From positions 1-64,000 of the forward strand of contig NZ_JAMXBJ010000035.1 of the NCBI RefSeq assembly GCF_023913755.1: DNA of 64,000 bases, given 5' to 3'. This document shows, piece by piece, positions 42,989 to 51,425 of this stretch. The stretch is from Pseudarthrobacter cellobiosi. Lineage in GTDB: Bacteria > Actinomycetota > Actinomycetes > Actinomycetales > Micrococcaceae. Numbering within the stretch: position 1 is the first letter of the stretch; the number at the start of each line of letters is the position of its first letter. The notes under the pieces are model-generated. The model had not been told where the DNA came from and did no database searches. It saw only the letters and a list, made by a program, of their open reading frames with translations. The translations under genes and the position numbers were made by a program.

Positions 42989-44037
42989 GCTCCGCTCTGG
43001 ACCACAAGAAAACCAAGACGACGACGTCACAGACCTCCGGCAGCGCCCACGGCGCCTTGGCCTCGGTGTTGCGGCTGCGCGAACTGCCCGTGCTGATCGC
43101 ATTGGCACTCCTGGTACTCATCACCTACCTGAACAATCCGCTGTTTCTCTCGCCCCAGGGCGTAAAAGATCTGCTGCTGAACGCCACTATCATCATCATT
43201 CTGGCGGCTGGGCAGACACTGCTGATCATCACCCGGAACATCGACCTCTCCGTCGGGTCCATGCTTGGCCTGGTTGCCTTCGGCACGGGGTTTATCTTCT
43301 CGGCCATGCCTGATCTGCCGATCATCGCCGTCTTCGCGATCGGAATGGCATTCGGGGCGCTGCTGGGAGCCTTCAACGGGCTCCTGGTGACGGTAGCGAA
43401 AGTGCCTGCGCTGGTCATCACCCTCGGGACGCTCTACGTTTTCCGCGGCCTGAACAACGCCTGGGCAGGCGGCAAGCAGTTCTTCGCCGGTGACCGGCCG
43501 GACGCCTTCGGCGCCCTCTCGGTGAACACCGTGCTGGGGTTTCCCATCATCACACTGCTAGCCATCGTCGTCGTCATCGCCGTGGCGGTGTATATGTCCG
43601 GCACCCGTCCGGGCCGGGACCTGTACGCCATCGGCTCGGACCCGGATGCGGCCACGGCGTTCGGCATTAAGGTGTCCAAGCGCGTGTTCCTGGCCTTCCT
43701 TGCCAACGGTGCACTGGCTGGTCTGGCCGGTGTGCTCTACGCCAGCCGCTTCAACTCCGTCGGCGCCACCACCGGCGCCGGCATGGAACTGGACGTAGTC
43801 GCGGCCGCCGTCGTCGGGGGCGTGGCAATCTTCGGCGGCAGCGGATCCGTGGCGGGAGCAGCCCTCGGCGCCGTTCTCCTGACAACCATCACCAGCTCCC
43901 TGACCGCACTGCGTGTGGACAAGTTCTGGCAACAGGCCATAGTCGGCGTGCTGATCCTCACCGCCATCATCATCGACCGCGTGGCGAGCCTGCGCACAGC
44001 CAAGAAACTGCGGATAAGCGAGGCCCGGAATGTCTGA
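42985..44037 (+). CDS. L-rhamnose ABC importer, permease 1
   Basis: A 350-residue membrane permease of the RbsC class with about ten helices. Family segments: AAGQTLLIITRNIDLSVGSM, GAFNGLLVTVAKVPALVITL with GTLYVFRG, and AAAVVGGVAIFGGSGSVAGA. It overlaps the ATPase gene and the second permease gene (8 bases), forming a coupled operon. Together the two permeases would form the heterodimeric channel for L-rhamnose. Confidence 0.9.
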   Translation: MSSALDHKKTKTTTSQTSGSAHGALASVLRLRELPVLIALALLVLITYLNNPLFLSPQGVKDLLLNATIIIILAAGQTLLIITRNIDLSVGSMLGLVAFGTGFIFSAMPDLPIIAVFAIGMAFGALLGAFNGLLVTVAKVPALVITLGTLYVFRGLNNAWAGGKQFFAGDRPDAFGALSVNTVLGFPIITLLAIVVVIAVAVYMSGTRPGRDLYAIGSDPDAATAFGIKVSKRVFLAFLANGALAGLAGVLYASRFNSVGATTGAGMELDVVAAAVVGGVAIFGGSGSVAGAALGAVLLTTITSSLTALRVDKFWQQAIVGVLILTAIIIDRVASLRTAKKLRISEARNV

Positions 44038-45112
44038 GACAACTTCGTCCACCAGCAGTGCATCAGCCCCTGTGGCTGACAGCACTAAGCCCTTGGCCAC
44101 GGAACCCAAAGGCAGAACCGGCGCGGCCAGGATCCTGGCGGGCCGCGACGCCGTGACCATCTATGCACTGGCCGCCTTCCTGATCTACGCAGCCATCGCC
44201 ATCCCACGCTTCGCCTCTCCGGTCACTACCGGATTCCTGCTCCTGGATGTCATCCCGGTGCTGCTGATCGCTATGCCGATGACTCTCATCATCATCACGG
44301 GGGAAATCGATCTCTCCGTCGCCAGCACCGCCGGCTTGACCAGCGCCCTGATGGGCGTGCTCTGGGCCGGCGGCATGGATATCTGGCTGGTACTGGTGAT
44401 CAGCCTCCTGGCCGGGATCATCGCCGGAATGTTCAACGGCTTTCTGATCGCCGTCCTTGGCCTGCCTTCACTGGCGGTCACGATCGGCACCTTGGCACTC
44501 TTCCGCGGCCTGGCCCTGGTGGTCATCGGAGACAACGCGGTGGCAAACTTCCCGAAGGCGATGACCGCCTTCTTCACCTCCAAACTTGGCGGAACCGGCA
44601 TCCCGACGGTGATGATCGGGGTCGTCCTGGTGATGATCTTCTTCGGGGTTCTGCTGCACTTCACACCCTTCGGGCGCGGACTTTTCGCGATGGGATACAG
44701 CAAGGAAGCCGCCAGCTTTGTGGGCATCAAAGTGGCCCGCAGCAAATTCTGGCTCTACGTGGGATCCGGCGCAGTGTCAGCACTTGCCGGTATCTACTGG
44801 ACGCTGCGCTACACCAGCGCCCGAAGCGACAACGCCTCGGGCCTGGAGCTGGCAGTCATTGCCGCCGTGCTGCTGGGCGGCGTATCGATCTTCGGCGGCA
44901 AAGGGTCTATCCCCGGCGTCATCGCCGGTGTCCTGCTGATCGGGACACTGAACTACGCCCTGCGGCTGGGACGGGTGTCCGACGTCGTCCTCATCACAGT
45001 GACCGGTCTGCTGCTGATCCTCTCCGTGGTGGCGCCGAGCATCGGCTCCGCCGTCAAAGAATGGCGGCACACCCGGCGCGTCCGCCGAAGCTTTAGCCAG
45101 AAATCGACCTGA
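44030..45112 (+). CDS. L-rhamnose ABC importer, permease 2
   Basis: A 360-residue RbsC-class permease, paralog of permease 1. Segments: MPMTLIIITGEIDLSVASTA, GMFNGFLIAVLGLPSLAVTI, GTLALFRGLALVVIG and AVIAAVLLGGVSIFGGKGSI. The N-terminus has an about 30-residue Ser/Thr/Ala-rich cytosolic part. It is followed 71 bp later by the substrate-binding protein gene. Confidence 0.9.
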   Translation: MSETTSSTSSASAPVADSTKPLATEPKGRTGAARILAGRDAVTIYALAAFLIYAAIAIPRFASPVTTGFLLLDVIPVLLIAMPMTLIIITGEIDLSVASTAGLTSALMGVLWAGGMDIWLVLVISLLAGIIAGMFNGFLIAVLGLPSLAVTIGTLALFRGLALVVIGDNAVANFPKAMTAFFTSKLGGTGIPTVMIGVVLVMIFFGVLLHFTPFGRGLFAMGYSKEAASFVGIKVARSKFWLYVGSGAVSALAGIYWTLRYTSARSDNASGLELAVIAAVLLGGVSIFGGKGSIPGVIAGVLLIGTLNYALRLGRVSDVVLITVTGLLLILSVVAPSIGSAVKEWRHTRRVRRSFSQKST

Positions 45113-45183
45113 ACAACCGCTCACAAGCAACCGCGTCCGCACGGAACCGGATGCATTTACCGCACGAGGAATAGGGAAGAACA

Positions 45184-46245
45184 ATGATGTTGAACCTAAA
45201 GAACACAGGCCCGATCGGTCGTTTGGGGAGCCTGGTCGCGATTACCGCCGTGGCTGCGCTGGCCCTGACCGCCTGCGATGGCGGCTCGGGATCTGCCGGC
45301 GGCGGCAGCCCCGCCGCGGGAGGGGACCAGAAAATCACCTTCATCCCCAAGCAGCTGAACAACCCGTACACGGACGTTGTCCTGGGCGGCGGCAAGACAG
45401 GTGCCCAGGAGGCAGGCTTCGCCTCCTCGCAGGTCGTGGGCCCGCTTGAGGCCTCGGCGTCCAGCCAGGTCTCCTTCATCAACGCCGAGACGCAGGCCGG
45501 CACGAATGTCATTGTGATCGCTGCCAATGACCCGGATGCCGTCTGCACCGCCCTGGGCGAAGCGCGTTCCGCCGGCGCCAAGATTGTCGCTTTCGACTCG
45601 GACGCCAACCCCGACTGCCGCGACCTGTTCATTAGCCAGGTGGTGGCAAAAGAAGTGGCTCTGATCCAGACGAAACTGATCGCCGAGCAGATCGGCGGCA
45701 GCGGCGAAATCGCCGTCCTGTCCGCCACCGCGAACGCCACCAACCAGAACGAATGGATCAAGTTTATGGAGGAGGAGCTGGCGTCCAACCCGGAGTACAA
45801 GGACATCAAGCTGGTGGCCAAGGTCTATGGCGATGACGACGACACCAAGTCCTTCCAGGAAGCGCAGGGTCTCATGCAGGCCCACCCGAACCTGAAGGGC
45901 ATCATCTCTCCGACCACTGTGGGCATTGCCGCCACCGGCCGGTACCTCTCCACGTCCGCGTACAAGGGCAAGGTGGCGCTCACCGGGCTCGGCCTGCCCA
46001 ATGAAATGCGCCCATTCGTGAAGGACGGCACCGTCAAGGAGTTCGCGCTCTGGGATCCGGCACAGCTCGGCTACGTTGCAGCCTTCGCGGGAAAGGCCCT
46101 GGCGGACGGGAAGATCACCGGAGCAGTCGGGGACAAGTTCACTGCCGGTGAACTCGGCGAACGCACCATCGAAGAGGGCGGACTGGTAATCGTCGGCCCG
46201 CCGACGGTCTTCAACGCCGAAAACATCGACAAGTACCAGTTCTAG
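45184..46245 (+). CDS. rhaS: L-rhamnose substrate-binding lipoprotein
   Basis: A 353-residue extracytoplasmic binding protein of the RbsB/RhaS type. Signal peptide and lipobox ALTACDGGSG; mature start KITFIPKQLNNPYTDVVLGG with the ribose-binding-like PLNNPY segment, then FINAETQAGTNVIVIAANDP and AKIVAFDSDANPDCRDLFI. AGGAATAGGGAAG precedes tandem ATG codons at 45184. It is followed by a GC-rich hairpin. Confidence 0.9.
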   Translation: MMLNLKNTGPIGRLGSLVAITAVAALALTACDGGSGSAGGGSPAAGGDQKITFIPKQLNNPYTDVVLGGGKTGAQEAGFASSQVVGPLEASASSQVSFINAETQAGTNVIVIAANDPDAVCTALGEARSAGAKIVAFDSDANPDCRDLFISQVVAKEVALIQTKLIAEQIGGSGEIAVLSATANATNQNEWIKFMEEELASNPEYKDIKLVAKVYGDDDDTKSFQEAQGLMQAHPNLKGIISPTTVGIAATGRYLSTSAYKGKVALTGLGLPNEMRPFVKDGTVKEFALWDPAQLGYVAAFAGKALADGKITGAVGDKFTAGELGERTIEEGGLVIVGPPTVFNAENIDKYQF

Positions 46246-46304
46246 CGGATCGGCGTCCGGCCCGCGTTAGCGGTTTCCGGCACGCCGCTGCCGTTCCTAT
46301 CCGC

Positions 46305-46340
46305 CGGGCAGGCGGTGCCGCACCACGGCCCGCCTGCCCG
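46305..46340 (+). terminator. Hairpin after rhaS
   Basis: CGGGCAGGCGG (46305-46315) pairs with CCGCCTGCCCG (46330-46340), 11 bp with a 14-base loop, no T tract. It lies about 60 bp after rhaS within the operon. It may protect the 3' end of the importer mRNA or reduce read-through into the catabolic genes, giving excess binding protein. Confidence 0.5.
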
Positions 46341-46390
46341 CCGGGGCTCAAGCATTCCCTTGACTTTGCCGTGCCAAAGAAAGACTTACC

Positions 46391-47842
46391 ATGACGAACC
46401 AGAAGCAATCCGCCGCCCGACTGCTGCAGCCGCACCGGCGCCGGTCCACCCGCATCGGATTGGTCTCCGGCGGGCTGGGCGCCTACTGGCCCCAGTTTCC
46501 GGAACTCCTGCCGCAGCTGCGGGACTCCGTCCGTTACGTCACCGGCCGTTTCCAGGGACTCGACGCCGAAGTCACCGACACCGGCTTCATCTCCGACGCA
46601 CAGGAAGCCGCCGCAGCCGGTGAAAAGCTGCGTGTCGCTGACTGCGATCTGATCGTCATCTTCCTGACCACCTACCTGACCTCCTCCATGGTGCTGCCCA
46701 TCGCCCAGCGGGCAAAGACCCCCGTCCTGGTTATCGACCTGCAGACCACCGAAGCGATGGACCACGCCAACTTTGACACCGGCAAGTGGCTGGCCTACTG
46801 CGGCCAATGCCCGGTGCCGGAGGTCGCCAACGTCTTCCGCCGTGCCGGGATCGACTTCCGCTCCGTCTCCGGACACCTCAAGCAGGAATCCGCCTGGGAA
46901 CGGATCACCCAGTGGGTCCACGCGGCCGGCGTCCGCGCCCGGCTGCGGAACGCCCGGCACGGACTCATGGGCCACCTCTACCCGGGCATGCTGGATGTCG
47001 CCACTGATCTGACCACCGTCTCGACCACCTTCGGCTCCCATGTGGAGGTGCTGGAATTCGACGACCTGCGCGAACGGGTCAACGCGGTGACCGAGGCACA
47101 GGTGGCCGAACGGCTCGAACTGGCCCGCGACCTTTTTGTGCTGGACGACTCTGTGAACGACGACGACTTTGCCTGGGGTGCCAAAGTATCGGTGGGTCTG
47201 GACCGCCTGGTGGAGGACTTCGATCTTGACTCCGTGGCCTACTACCACCGCGGACTGGCCGGGGAACAGCACGAACGGCTGGGAGCCGGGATGATCCTTG
47301 GCTCCTCCATCCTCACGGCCCGGGGAATCCCCATGGCAGGCGAATTCGAGCTGCGGACTTCCATCGCCATGCTGGCCGCGCAGGCGATCGGCGCCGGCGG
47401 GTCGTTCACCGAGATCCAGGCCCTGAATTTCTTCGACAACGTGGTGGAGATGGGCCACGACGGTCCGGCGCACCTGGCCGTCTCGGCGCAGGAACCGCTG
47501 CTGCGCGGGCTCGGCGTCTTCCACGGCAAACGCGGCTGGGGCGTCTCGGTGGAGTTCGATGTCCGGCACGGACCGGTCACCACGTTCGGCCTCGGCCAGG
47601 ACCCGGACGGCAGCTACGTCTTCGTCACCTCCGAGGGCGTCGTGGTGCCCGGACCCCTGCTGGCGATCGGCAACACCACGTCCCGCGTGGACTTCGGCGG
47701 AGACCCGGGCGTCTGGGTGGACGAATGGAGCCAGACGGGCATCGGCCACCACTGGGCCCTGTGCATCGGCCACCGTGCCGCTGATATCAAAGCGGCAGCA
47801 TCCCTGCTGGGCATCGAACACCGGCATGTGGTGCTGTCATGA
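46391..47842 (+). CDS. L-fucose/L-arabinose isomerase-family protein
   Basis: A 483-residue protein with the fucose/arabinose isomerase fold: RIGLVSGGLGAYWPQFPELL, DCDLIVIFLTTYLTSSMVLP, GHLYPGMLDVATDLTTVSTT, GIPMAGEFELRTSIAMLAAQ (metal-ligand Glu) and NFFDNVVEMGHDGPAHLAVS (second Glu, His). It is in the rha operon and its stop overlaps rhaM, yet a dedicated rhamnose isomerase is also present, so its substrate is not L-rhamnose alone or it acts on another deoxysugar or pentose. The exact reaction is unknown. Confidence 0.8.
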   Translation: MTNQKQSAARLLQPHRRRSTRIGLVSGGLGAYWPQFPELLPQLRDSVRYVTGRFQGLDAEVTDTGFISDAQEAAAAGEKLRVADCDLIVIFLTTYLTSSMVLPIAQRAKTPVLVIDLQTTEAMDHANFDTGKWLAYCGQCPVPEVANVFRRAGIDFRSVSGHLKQESAWERITQWVHAAGVRARLRNARHGLMGHLYPGMLDVATDLTTVSTTFGSHVEVLEFDDLRERVNAVTEAQVAERLELARDLFVLDDSVNDDDFAWGAKVSVGLDRLVEDFDLDSVAYYHRGLAGEQHERLGAGMILGSSILTARGIPMAGEFELRTSIAMLAAQAIGAGGSFTEIQALNFFDNVVEMGHDGPAHLAVSAQEPLLRGLGVFHGKRGWGVSVEFDVRHGPVTTFGLGQDPDGSYVFVTSEGVVVPGPLLAIGNTTSRVDFGGDPGVWVDEWSQTGIGHHWALCIGHRAADIKAAASLLGIEHRHVVLS

Positions 47843-48216
47843 GCACTCGGCGCGTTTGTTTCCAGCTCCAGGTGAAACCCGGACTCATCGAGGAATACAT
47901 ACGGCGCCACGCCGCCGTCTGGCCCGACATGCTCCAGGCGTTGAAGTCCTCCGGCTGGAACAACTACTCGCTCTTCCTCCGCGCTGACGGCCTGCTGATC
48001 GGTTACTTCGAAACCGACAACCTGCCGGAAGCCCAGGCGCGGATGGCAGCCACGGACGTCAACGCCCGCTGGCAGACCGAAATGTCCGGCTTCTTCGAAG
48101 ACCTCGACGGCGCCCCGGACACGGGCTTCCTCCAACTGACTGAAGTATTCAACCTCGAGGACCAGTTGGCCGCCGCTGCGGCCGCCCTCACCCAGACCCA
48201 CTCCAAAGGAGACTGA
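47839..48216 (+). CDS. rhaM: L-rhamnose mutarotase
   Basis: A 125-residue RhaM/YiiL-family protein that interconverts alpha and beta L-rhamnose. Conserved: VCFQLQVKPGLIEEYIRRHA (His), WPDMLQALKSSGWNNYSLFL, and DNLPEAQARMAATDVNARWQ with a terminal tryptophan. Overlaps the preceding gene by ATGA and precedes rhaI by one base. Confidence 0.93.
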   Translation: MSTRRVCFQLQVKPGLIEEYIRRHAAVWPDMLQALKSSGWNNYSLFLRADGLLIGYFETDNLPEAQARMAATDVNARWQTEMSGFFEDLDGAPDTGFLQLTEVFNLEDQLAAAAAALTQTHSKGD

Positions 48217-48217
48217 C

Positions 48218-49384
48218 GTGTCCATCCCGACCGACGTTTTGACCACGCTCGAACACCAGAGCATCGAACTGCCCTCCTGGGCCTTCGGTAACTCCGGCAC
48301 CCGCTTCAAGGTATTCGCCACGCCCGGAACCCCGCGCACCATCGAAGAGAAACTCGCCGACGCCGCCCAGGTGAACGCCCTCACCGGCATGGCCCCCGCG
48401 GTTGCCCTGCACATACCCTGGGACAAGGTGGACGACTATGTTGCCCTGGCGGACTACGCCGCCGGTCTGGGCGTGAAACTGGGAACGGTCAACAGCAACA
48501 CTTTCCAGGACGACGACTACAAGTTCGGCAGCCTCACGCATAGCGACCCGGCCGTGCGCCAGAAGGCCGTGGACCATATGTATGAGTGCCTTGAGGTAAT
48601 GAACCAGACCGGTTCGCAGGACCTGAAGGTCTGGCTCGCGGACGGTACCAACTACCCGGGGCAGGGCAATATGCGCTCCCGCCAGGATTGGCTGGCTGAA
48701 TCCCTGCGCAAGGTCTACGACCGGCTCGGCGACGACCAGCGGATGGTGCTGGAATACAAATTCTTCGAGCCGGCCTTCTACCACACGGACGTTCCCGACT
48801 GGGGCACCTCCTACGTGCACTGCCTGGCGCTGGGCGAGAAGGCGATGGTCTGCCTGGACACCGGCCACCATGCGCCGGGCACGAACATCGAGTTCATCGT
48901 GGCGCAGCTCCTGCGACTGGGCAAGCTCGGTTCGTTCGACTTCAACTCGCGCTTCTACGCCGATGACGACCTGATTGTCGGCGCAGCAGATCCGTTCCAG
49001 TTGTTCCGCATCATGGCCGAAGTGGTCCGTGGAGGTGGACTGCAGCCAGCCGCCGGCGTCGCGTTCATGCTGGACCAGTGCCACAACATCGAGGGGAAAA
49101 TCCCGGGCCAGATCCGCTCCGTACTTAACGTGCAGGAAATGACGGCACGGGCACTGCTGGTGGACACCATCGCCTTGGACGCAGCGCAGAACTCCGGCGA
49201 CGTGCTGGCCGCGAACGCGGTGCTGATGGACGCGTTCTACACGGATGTCCGCCCCGACCTGGCCGAATGGCGTGAATCCCGCGGCCTGCCCGCGGACCCG
49301 ATGGCAGCCTTCGCCGCCAGCGGATACCAGGAGAAAATCAATACCGAACGCCAAGGCGGCCACCAGGCCGGATGGGGAGCCTAA
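48218..49384 (+). CDS. rhaI: L-rhamnose isomerase
   Basis: A 388-residue TIM-barrel isomerase (L-rhamnose to L-rhamnulose) of the Pseudomonas/Rhizobium RhaI type rather than E. coli RhaA. Conserved parts: ALHIPWDKVDDYVALADYAA, MVLEYKFFEPAFYHTDVPDW (metal-binding Glu), CLDTGHHAPGTNIEFIVAQL and GSFDFNSRFYADDDLIVGAA. GTG start at 48218 after AAAGGAG. Confidence 0.92.
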   Translation: MSIPTDVLTTLEHQSIELPSWAFGNSGTRFKVFATPGTPRTIEEKLADAAQVNALTGMAPAVALHIPWDKVDDYVALADYAAGLGVKLGTVNSNTFQDDDYKFGSLTHSDPAVRQKAVDHMYECLEVMNQTGSQDLKVWLADGTNYPGQGNMRSRQDWLAESLRKVYDRLGDDQRMVLEYKFFEPAFYHTDVPDWGTSYVHCLALGEKAMVCLDTGHHAPGTNIEFIVAQLLRLGKLGSFDFNSRFYADDDLIVGAADPFQLFRIMAEVVRGGGLQPAAGVAFMLDQCHNIEGKIPGQIRSVLNVQEMTARALLVDTIALDAAQNSGDVLAANAVLMDAFYTDVRPDLAEWRESRGLPADPMAAFAASGYQEKINTERQGGHQAGWGA

Positions 49385-49388
49385 GACC

Positions 49389-51425
49389 ATGACGAATCCA
49401 ACAATTGACCAACTGATAGCCCGTTCCAACCGCCTTGGCGCGGACAAGCGGAACACCAACTTCGCCGGCGGCAACACGTCTGCCAAGGGCACGGAAAAGG
49501 ACCCGGTGACGGGCGAGGACGTCCGGCTGCTGTGGGTCAAGGGCTCCGGCGGGGACCTTGGCACGCTGAAGGCCGGGAACTTGGCGGTGCTGCGCCTGGA
49601 CCGGCTGAACGCCCTGAAGAACGTCTACCCGGGTGTTGACCGTGAAGACGAGATGGTGGCCGCTTTTGATTACTGCCTGCACGGCAAGGGCGGCGCCGCG
49701 CCGTCGATTGATACCGCCATGCACGGGCTCGTGGACGCCGCCCATGTGGACCACCTGCACCCGGACTCCGGGATCGCCATTGCCACCGCGGTGGACGGCG
49801 AGGCCCTGACCACGAAGATCTTCGGCAACAAGGTTCTCTGGGTTCCGTGGCGCCGCCCCGGTTTCCAGCTGGGCCTGGACATCGCCGCGATCAAGGACGC
49901 GAACCCGCAGGCCATCGGCACCATCCTGGGCGGCCACGGCATCACCGCCTGGGGCGCCACCAGCGAAGAGGCCGAGGGCAATTCGCTGTGGATCATCGAA
50001 CAGGCCGAGAAGTACATCAAGGACAACGGCAAGGCCGAACCGTTCGGCACCAAGCTGCCCGGCTTCGGCGCCCTGCCCGAGGCCGAGCGGAAGGCCAAAG
50101 CCGCCGCGCTCGCTCCGGTGATCCGCGGCCTGGCCTCCACGGACAAACCGCAGCTGGGGCACTTCAGTGATGACGCCGTCGTGCTTGACTTCCTGGAATC
50201 CGCAGAGCACCCGCGTCTTGGTGCGCTGGGCACGTCCTGCCCGGATCATTTCCTGCGTACCAAGGTCAAGCCGCTGATCCTGGACCTGCCCGCGGATGCC
50301 TCCATCGAGGACTCCATCGCCCGGCTGAAGGAACTCCACGCCGCTTACCGCGAGGACTATCAGGCCTACTACGACCGCCACGCGGTACCGGATTCCCCGG
50401 CGTTGCGCGGCGCGGACCCGGCCATCGTGCTGGTCCCGGGCGTGGGCATGTTCTCCTTCGGCGCCAACAAGCAGACCGCCCGCGTTGCCGGCGAGTTCTA
50501 CCTCAACGCGATCAACGTCATGCGCGGCGCCGAGGCGATCTCCACCTACGCCCCGATCGAGGAATCCGAGAAGTTCCGGATCGAATACTGGTCCCTCGAG
50601 GAAGCCAAGCTCGCCCGCCTCCCGAAGCCCAAGTCGCACGCCTCCCGCATCGCGCTGGTCACGGGGTCGGCGTCGGGTATCGGCAAGGCCATCGCCACCC
50701 GGTTGGCGTCCGACGGCGCGTGCGTAGTCATTGCCGACCTGAACCTGGAGAACGCCCAGGCCGTCGCCGCGGAGCTGGGCGGCGCGGACGTCGCCATCGG
50801 TGTCCAGGCGGACGTGACAGACGAGGCGCAGATCGCCGCGGCGATCCAGGAAGCGGTGCTGGCGTTCGGCGGCCTGGACCTGGTGGTCAACAACGCCGGC
50901 TTGTCCATCTCCAAGCCGCTGCTGGAGACCACCGAAAAGGACTGGGACCTGCAACACAACGTGATGGCCAAGGGCTCCTTCCTGGTGTCGAAGGCCGCGG
51001 CGCAGGTCATGATCGCCCAGGACATGGGCGGGGACATCATCTACATCTCCTCGAAGAACTCCGTGTTCGCCGGCCCGAACAACATCGCCTACTCCGCCAC
51101 CAAGGCTGACCAGGCGCACCAGGTCCGGCTCCTCGCGGCCGAACTGGGCGAATACGGCATCCGTGTCAACGGCATCAACCCCGACGGCGTGGTCCGCGGC
51201 TCCGGCATCTTCGCCGGCGGCTGGGGCGCCAAACGCGCCGCGGTCTACGGCGTGGACGAGCAGGAACTGGGCAAGTACTACGCCCAGCGCACCCTGCTCA
51301 AGCGCGAAGTCCTGCCCGAGCACGTGGCCAACGCCGCCGCCGTCCTCACCAGCAACGAACTGTCCCACACCACCGGCCTCCACATCCCCGTGGACGCTGG
51401 GGTGGCAGCAGCCTTCCTCCGATGA
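49389..51425 (+). CDS. Bifunctional rhamnulose-1-phosphate aldolase / short-chain dehydrogenase
   Basis: A 678-residue fusion. N-terminal about 410 residues: class II aldolase/adducin domain with zinc ligands (TAMHGLVDAAHVDHLHPDSG; GGHGITAWG) cleaving rhamnulose-1-P to DHAP and L-lactaldehyde. C-terminal about 250 residues: SDR with ALVTGSASGIGKAIATRLA, NNAG and the catalytic YSATK, fitting oxidation of lactaldehyde to lactate. The same fusion (RhaD-like plus dehydrogenase) is known in actinobacteria and rhizobia. ATG 49389 is chosen, four bases after rhaI. Confidence 0.92.
   Translation: MTNPTIDQLIARSNRLGADKRNTNFAGGNTSAKGTEKDPVTGEDVRLLWVKGSGGDLGTLKAGNLAVLRLDRLNALKNVYPGVDREDEMVAAFDYCLHGKGGAAPSIDTAMHGLVDAAHVDHLHPDSGIAIATAVDGEALTTKIFGNKVLWVPWRRPGFQLGLDIAAIKDANPQAIGTILGGHGITAWGATSEEAEGNSLWIIEQAEKYIKDNGKAEPFGTKLPGFGALPEAERKAKAAALAPVIRGLASTDKPQLGHFSDDAVVLDFLESAEHPRLGALGTSCPDHFLRTKVKPLILDLPADASIEDSIARLKELHAAYREDYQAYYDRHAVPDSPALRGADPAIVLVPGVGMFSFGANKQTARVAGEFYLNAINVMRGAEAISTYAPIEESEKFRIEYWSLEEAKLARLPKPKSHASRIALVTGSASGIGKAIATRLASDGACVVIADLNLENAQAVAAELGGADVAIGVQADVTDEAQIAAAIQEAVLAFGGLDLVVNNAGLSISKPLLETTEKDWDLQHNVMAKGSFLVSKAAAQVMIAQDMGGDIIYISSKNSVFAGPNNIAYSATKADQAHQVRLLAAELGEYGIRVNGINPDGVVRGSGIFAGGWGAKRAAVYGVDEQELGKYYAQRTLLKREVLPEHVANAAAVLTSNELSHTTGLHIPVDAGVAAAFLR

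Noticed and set aside
46211..47827. 538-codon open frame antisense to the isomerase-family gene
   Set aside because: Composition (Gly/Asp/His/Gln-rich) is typical of antisense frames in GC-rich DNA; the sense protein is well supported.
49338..51383. Very long open frame (681 codons) antisense to the aldolase-dehydrogenase fusion
   Set aside because: The sense frame encodes a clear class II aldolase plus SDR; the antisense frame is a high-GC shadow with no recognisable motif.
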